A stretch of DNA of 17,150 nt from an uncultured Collinsella sp. (lineage in GTDB: Bacteria; Actinomycetota; Coriobacteriia; Coriobacteriales; Coriobacteriaceae). Location of the stretch: contig CABUZI010000030.1 in NCBI GenBank assembly GCA_902496005.1, positions 1 through 17,150 on the forward strand, in the 5' to 3' direction. The translations under genes and the position numbers were made by a program. Numbering within the stretch: position 1 is the first letter of the stretch; each line of letters begins with the position of its first letter. The notes under the pieces are model-generated. The model saw nothing but the letters and a program-made list of their open reading frames with translations, did not search any database and was not told the origin of the DNA. Below are positions 14,633-17,150 of this stretch, one piece after another.

Positions 14633-15475
14633 CTAACCCAGCAGCTTATCCAGCGCCACCGCAATGCCATCTTCGTTGTTATCGGCGGTCACCATCTGGG
14701 CTACAGCCTTAACCTCTTCGACGGCGTTACCCATGGCAACACCGGTGCCGGCCCACTCAATCATGGACTTGTCGTTCTGGCCGTCGCCAAACGATACGAC
14801 CTCACTGGCATCGATGCCGAGCTTGGGCAGGGCACCCTCGAGTGCGCGGGCCTTGTCGATACCGGGCGCCGTGTACTCAAAGTACCAGTCGGCCGTAAAC
14901 ATGCCCGAAAGCGTCTGCTTAAAGGGCGCATACATCTCCTCGTAATGCGCCTGCAGGTAGGCCGGATCGCCCGCCGTCAGCAGCTTGTCCACGGGATAAG
15001 CATCAGCGACCTCATGCAGGCTCTCCACCTCGCGAATCTTAAGATCGCACGCATCGCGCTCGTATTTGACGATGTTTTTCTGCGAGCCGTCAGGCAGCGT
15101 GATCATGCAGTGATACGAATCCACGACATGCAAATCGCGACCGAGCGAAATCATAGGGATCACGTCAAAATTACGCAGGTGATCAATCAGACGGTGCAGC
15201 TCGTCAGCCGGCATAGCCTGGTCAAAAAGGACCTCATCGGTCTGAGCGTCGACCACATGCGCGCCATTAAAGGCAACCAGCAGACCGTCATGGTTTTGAA
15301 GGTCGAGCTCCTGCGCCAAGGCGTGCAGTCCCCATGCGGGACGGCCCGAAGCCAAGATGAGCTTAATGCCCGACTCCTGCGCCGCGAGCAGCTTCTCGCG
15401 CGTACGCGGGCTAATCACTTTCTGATCGTTGGTGAGCGTACCGTCGATATCCATCGCGATGGCTTTGATTGCCAT
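14633..15475 (-). CDS. Cof-type HAD-IIB sugar phosphatase
   Basis: The product is 280 aa, typical of the Cof/YidA group. The ATG at 15475 follows GGGAGG by about 6 nt; the longer frame to 15526 lacks a site. Motif I is AMDIDGTLTNDQ (Asp9, Asp11), motif II LILASGRP, a cap domain spans about 85-200, and motif III/IV include IDKARAL and VVSFGDGQNDKSMIEWAG with the metal-binding Asp pair. GVAMGNAVEEVKAVA is a family hallmark. Members dephosphorylate sugar phosphates, FMN or pyridoxal phosphate, so the substrate is unknown. It lies downstream of deoC on the same strand with a 149-bp gap. Confidence 0.88.
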   Translation of the reverse strand: MAIKAIAMDIDGTLTNDQKVISPRTREKLLAAQESGIKLILASGRPAWGLHALAQELDLQNHDGLLVAFNGAHVVDAQTDEVLFDQAMPADELHRLIDHLRNFDVIPMISLGRDLHVVDSYHCMITLPDGSQKNIVKYERDACDLKIREVESLHEVADAYPVDKLLTAGDPAYLQAHYEEMYAPFKQTLSGMFTADWYFEYTAPGIDKARALEGALPKLGIDASEVVSFGDGQNDKSMIEWAGTGVAMGNAVEEVKAVAQMVTADNNEDGIAVALDKLLG

Positions 15476-15624
15476 ATATGCCTCCCTGTCATTGAACAAC
15501 CTTGTCTGAGCCATCATACAGAACACCCATCGCGACTCCGTTTACAACGGGCAAAAAGTCATATTGTCTCGAACATGAACGGCGTGTGGTCGTGAAGCTT
15601 TATCGCTCAGGTCAAATACGTCTG

Positions 15625-16299
15625 CTAGCGACGCTCATCCGTCGGTGCGCCCTCGATGATCGCGATGCCCGCCGATGCGACTAACGCGCTGGCGCCGGCC
15701 TCGATGAATGCGCAAGCCTCTTCGTAATTATGGATACCGCCCGCCGCCTTGATTGCCACGGCATCGCCGAGCACCTCGTGCATCAGCCGCACGTCCTCGA
15801 GCTTAGCACCGCCAAAGCTTCTGCCGGTCGATGTCTTAAGGAATCCCGGCTTGGCCTCCAGCGCGATCTCGCATACACGGCGCTTGGCGGCGTCGTCGCC
15901 GTCCAGCTTGCACATCTCGACGATTACCTTGTCAGTGATGCCATGCGCGCGACAAAAATCAGCAATGGTAGTCATCTCGCGCTCGATGGCATCAATATCG
16001 CGGTTCTCGATCGACCCCTGATTCAAAACGTAGTCAATCTCGGTAAAGCCACACGCAGCGTATTCCTCAAACCTCGCAAGCTTCTCCTCAAGCGTCATAG
16101 TGCCCTGGGGAAAGTCGATGGCGCCGGCAAGGATGATGTCAGAGCCCTCGAGCATGGCGCGGCCCGTCTCGTACTCCTGAAGGTTCGCAAATACGCAGCG
16201 AAAGTTGTACTTTAACGCCTTCTCGACATACTGCTCAAACGTGTCCTCGGGGGCATCGATATAGTCGATGTATTTATTGATGGGTTTGGCAAGTGTCAT
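15625..16299 (-). CDS. deoC: deoxyribose-phosphate aldolase
   Basis: The product is 224 aa, normal for DeoC. The TIM barrel keeps the class I aldolase residues: Schiff-base Lys155 in FLKTSTG, the second Lys184 in AIKAAGGI, and Asp89 in FTEIDYVLNQG. The strand VIVEMCKL precedes the active-site region. The enzyme cleaves 2-deoxyribose 5-phosphate to glyceraldehyde 3-phosphate and acetaldehyde, in deoxynucleoside breakdown. AAGGAGG lies 7 nt before the ATG. The C terminus (ASAGIAIIEG) departs a little from the usual phosphate-binding GTSSG, so a related aldolase activity remains possible. No other deo genes are in the window. An upstream palindrome at 16419-16438 may be its operator. Confidence 0.9.
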   Translation of the reverse strand: MTLAKPINKYIDYIDAPEDTFEQYVEKALKYNFRCVFANLQEYETGRAMLEGSDIILAGAIDFPQGTMTLEEKLARFEEYAACGFTEIDYVLNQGSIENRDIDAIEREMTTIADFCRAHGITDKVIVEMCKLDGDDAAKRRVCEIALEAKPGFLKTSTGRSFGGAKLEDVRLMHEVLGDAVAIKAAGGIHNYEEACAFIEAGASALVASAGIAIIEGAPTDERR

Positions 16300-16333
16300 G
16301 CTGGGCCTCCTTGTTCAGGACTGACAACCGATT

Positions 16334-16357
16334 CGTGGTTTCACGCGAAAAACCACG
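16334..16357. other. hairpin in the deoC leader region
   Basis: CGTGGTTT (16334-16341) and AAACCACG (16350-16357) form a perfect 8-bp stem with an 8-nt loop, 34 bp upstream of deoC. It has no U-tract long enough for a terminator in the deoC direction. It could be a leader structure or a regulator site. Confidence 0.4.
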
Positions 16358-16418
16358 TTCAATGTACGCCCGACATACAAGGACAGCGTCCGCATTCCGA
16401 CAAGTGGTATGAAATTAG

Positions 16419-16438
16419 CTGTAAACGTATATTTACAG
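16419..16438. promoter_or_regulatory. operator-like palindrome upstream of deoC
   Basis: CTGTAAA (16419-16425) and TTTACAG (16432-16438) are a perfect 7-bp inverted pair separated by CGTATA. The TGTAAA-N6-TTTACA shape resembles dimer sites of LacI- or DeoR-type regulators. It lies about 120 bp before deoC. TATATT (16428-16433) inside it could serve as a plus-strand -10, but no good -35 is seen. Confidence 0.45.
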
Positions 16439-16502
16439 ACAGCGAATGGCACCGCACGCGGATGCCGACAGCAAGACATCCCCCCCCTCAATACACCCTC
16501 AC

Positions 16503-16618
16503 GCCCCTTTACTGTTTGCGACCAGAAATGATGAGCTGCACAACGTCGTTAGCGGTCGAATTCGACCTCTGACGACGTCACGCGACTCATCGTATCCGAC
16601 CGACAACAGAAAAGGGGC
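16503..16618. repeat. 116-bp imperfect palindrome
   Basis: The arms 16504-16560 and 16561-16617 align without any gap, 42 of 57 positions complementary, plus one more pair outside. The centre is strongest: GGTCGAATTCGACC (16554-16567) is a perfect palindrome, and 16543-16578 matches at 16 of 18 pairs. The outer ends are CCCCTTT and AAAGGGG. No recognisable gene covers it. As RNA it would fold into one long irregular hairpin. Confidence 0.7.
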
Positions 16619-16717
16619 ACGTTCGCATAGCGTGGCGCGTGACGGTTGCAAAACCACCCCATTTGAAACAAACGCAAAAAAGTACTTGCAAAGACGCGTT
16701 CCGACATATAAGTTGAT

Positions 16718-16740
16718 AAAAGACCGCCATTGCGGTTTTA
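16718..16740. terminator. small bidirectional terminator
   Basis: AAAAGACCGC (16718-16727) pairs with GCGGTTTTA (16732-16740) around CATT. T-rich tails occur on both strands, but no gene ends immediately before it. A weak promoter-like pair (TTGCAA 16686, TATAAG 16707, spacing 15) lies just upstream. It may end a transcript that covers the palindrome at 16503-16618. Confidence 0.5.
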
Positions 16741-16845
16741 AGTAGATCGAGCATATGAAATTTCAGTTTTTAGCGTGTAAGAGAAAGAAGATTGGCAAAG
16801 TACAACCCCAAACGCAATGACAACTTAATGAGGTAACTGCCACAT

Positions 16846-16940
16846 GTGAGGCACCCAGGGCATTGCTGTCTCGATTTTGAGCACGATGCCTTCCGCCTTG
16901 CATGGGCCGTTCCATCCCGCCCCTGCAGCAACTGCCTCAC
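16846..16940 (+). promoter_or_regulatory. structured leader upstream of the right-edge gene
   Basis: GTGAGGCA (16846-16853) and TGCCTCAC (16933-16940) form a perfect 8-bp long-range stem. Inside are GGCAT/ATGCC (16859-16863 / 16886-16890) and ATGG/CCAT (16902-16905 / 16912-16915). GCAG/CTGC (16925-16928 / 16932-16935) could compete with the closing stem. A closed multi-stem leader with an alternative pairing is riboswitch-like, but it matches no class I know. Confidence 0.35.
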
Positions 16941-16976
16941 GGGCTCATTGAAAACCGCATAGCACCCCAACGTCAG

Positions 16977-17048
16977 CACATCACCCACGGCAAGCACATC
17001 ACTCACGACAACCAACACATCAACAAACAGCACGAACATCAACCGATT
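16977..17048 (+). repeat. CA-rich imperfect 18-nt tandem repeat in a leader
   Basis: Four consecutive 18-nt units start at 16977, 16995, 17013 and 17031. The first two (CACATCACCCACGGCAAG and CACATCACTCACGACAAC) agree at 15 of 18; the last two are more diverged but keep ACATCA or ACATCAAC. The tract is rich in C and A and poor in G and T, so the RNA would be unstructured and C-rich, the composition of a Rho loading site. It ends 9 bp before the ATG at 17058. Confidence 0.5.
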
Positions 17049-17057
17049 GGAGAAGCT

Positions 17058-17150
17058 ATGACAAACCACCACGCTGAAGACGGCGATAAGAAAAGCATTC
17101 TGGATGCCCGCATTGAGCGATCATATGCAAACGAATATGACGCCGCCTTT
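17058..17150 (+). CDS. 5' end of an unrecognised protein (partial)
   Basis: The ATG at 17058 is preceded by TTGGAGAAGCT, a good ribosome binding site, and the frame stays open to the window edge (31 codons). The product begins MTNHHAEDGDKKSILDARIE and continues RSYANEYDAAF. It is hydrophilic, with no signal peptide, and helix-prone after residue 12. I cannot name the family. The long leader (structured element, then CA-rich repeat) suggests control at the RNA level. Confidence 0.6.
   Translation, partial: MTNHHAEDGDKKSILDARIERSYANEYDAAF

Noticed and set aside
16446..16745. 99-codon plus-strand open frame
   Set aside because: It has no ribosome binding site, its composition is not coding-like, and it runs through the 116-bp palindrome and the terminator hairpin, whose symmetry explains the sequence better.
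16977..17048. CRISPR array
   Set aside because: Units are 18 nt, contiguous and imperfect with no spacers.
16770..17072. 100-codon minus-strand open frame rich in Val/Leu
   Set aside because: The hydrophobic repeats are the complement of the CA-rich leader repeat, and the frame overlaps the start of the plus-strand gene at 17058.

Overview
The window reads like a chromosomal segment of a gut Coriobacteriia bacterium, most likely Collinsella or a close relative. That placement is inferred from the high-GC coding style, the strong AGGAGG-type ribosome binding sites and the mix of families; no rRNA or other taxonomic marker is present. About 90% is coding and most genes lie on the minus strand.

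Layout. (1) 2-136: the 3' end of an unrecognised plus-strand gene. (2) 191-1688, minus: an AT-richer island with a Tat-exported C39/papain-like cysteine protease and an overlapping small lipoprotein. (3) 1969-3648, minus: ettA, an ABC-F translation factor. (4) 3833-4808, minus: an overlapping ArsR-type repressor and SdpI-family membrane protein (sdpR-sdpI type), with a clear promoter and a palindromic operator. (5) 5108-6699, plus: tcdA and a TatD-family nuclease. (6) 6700-6977: a convergent intergenic region holding two inverted copies of a roughly 30-bp element. (7) 6978-12796, minus: a five-gene catabolic operon in the order YfcC-type transporter, amidohydrolase (interrupted by an in-frame amber codon), FrlC-like epimerase, FrlB-like SIS-domain deglycase and FrlD-like kinase. 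A GntR/UTRA regulator (13015-13758) lies upstream. (8) 13909-16299, minus: two HAD phosphatases and deoC. (9) 16300-17057: a 758-bp non-coding region with a 116-bp imperfect palindrome, a short operator-like palindrome, a small terminator, a structured leader and a CA-rich 18-nt imperfect tandem repeat. (10) 17058-17150: the 5' end of an unrecognised plus-strand gene.

How the genes work together. The central operon looks like a variant of the fructoselysine (Amadori product) pathway. The kinase would phosphorylate the sugar moiety, the SIS protein would split the 6-phosphate into glucose 6-phosphate and the amine, and the epimerase would bring in the C3 epimer. The usual FrlA amino-acid permease is replaced by a YfcC/DcuC-superfamily carrier, and an amidohydrolase has been added, which suggests a different or N-blocked substrate. 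The GntR protein is probably its regulator; the operon promoter carries two direct repeats one helical turn apart that could be its site.

Most interesting items: the frl-like operon with its unusual transporter and an amidohydrolase that has both an amber codon and a degraded metal motif; the 116-bp palindrome at 16503-16618; the paired inverted element at 6705-6935; and an orphan minus-strand terminator at 4891-4926.
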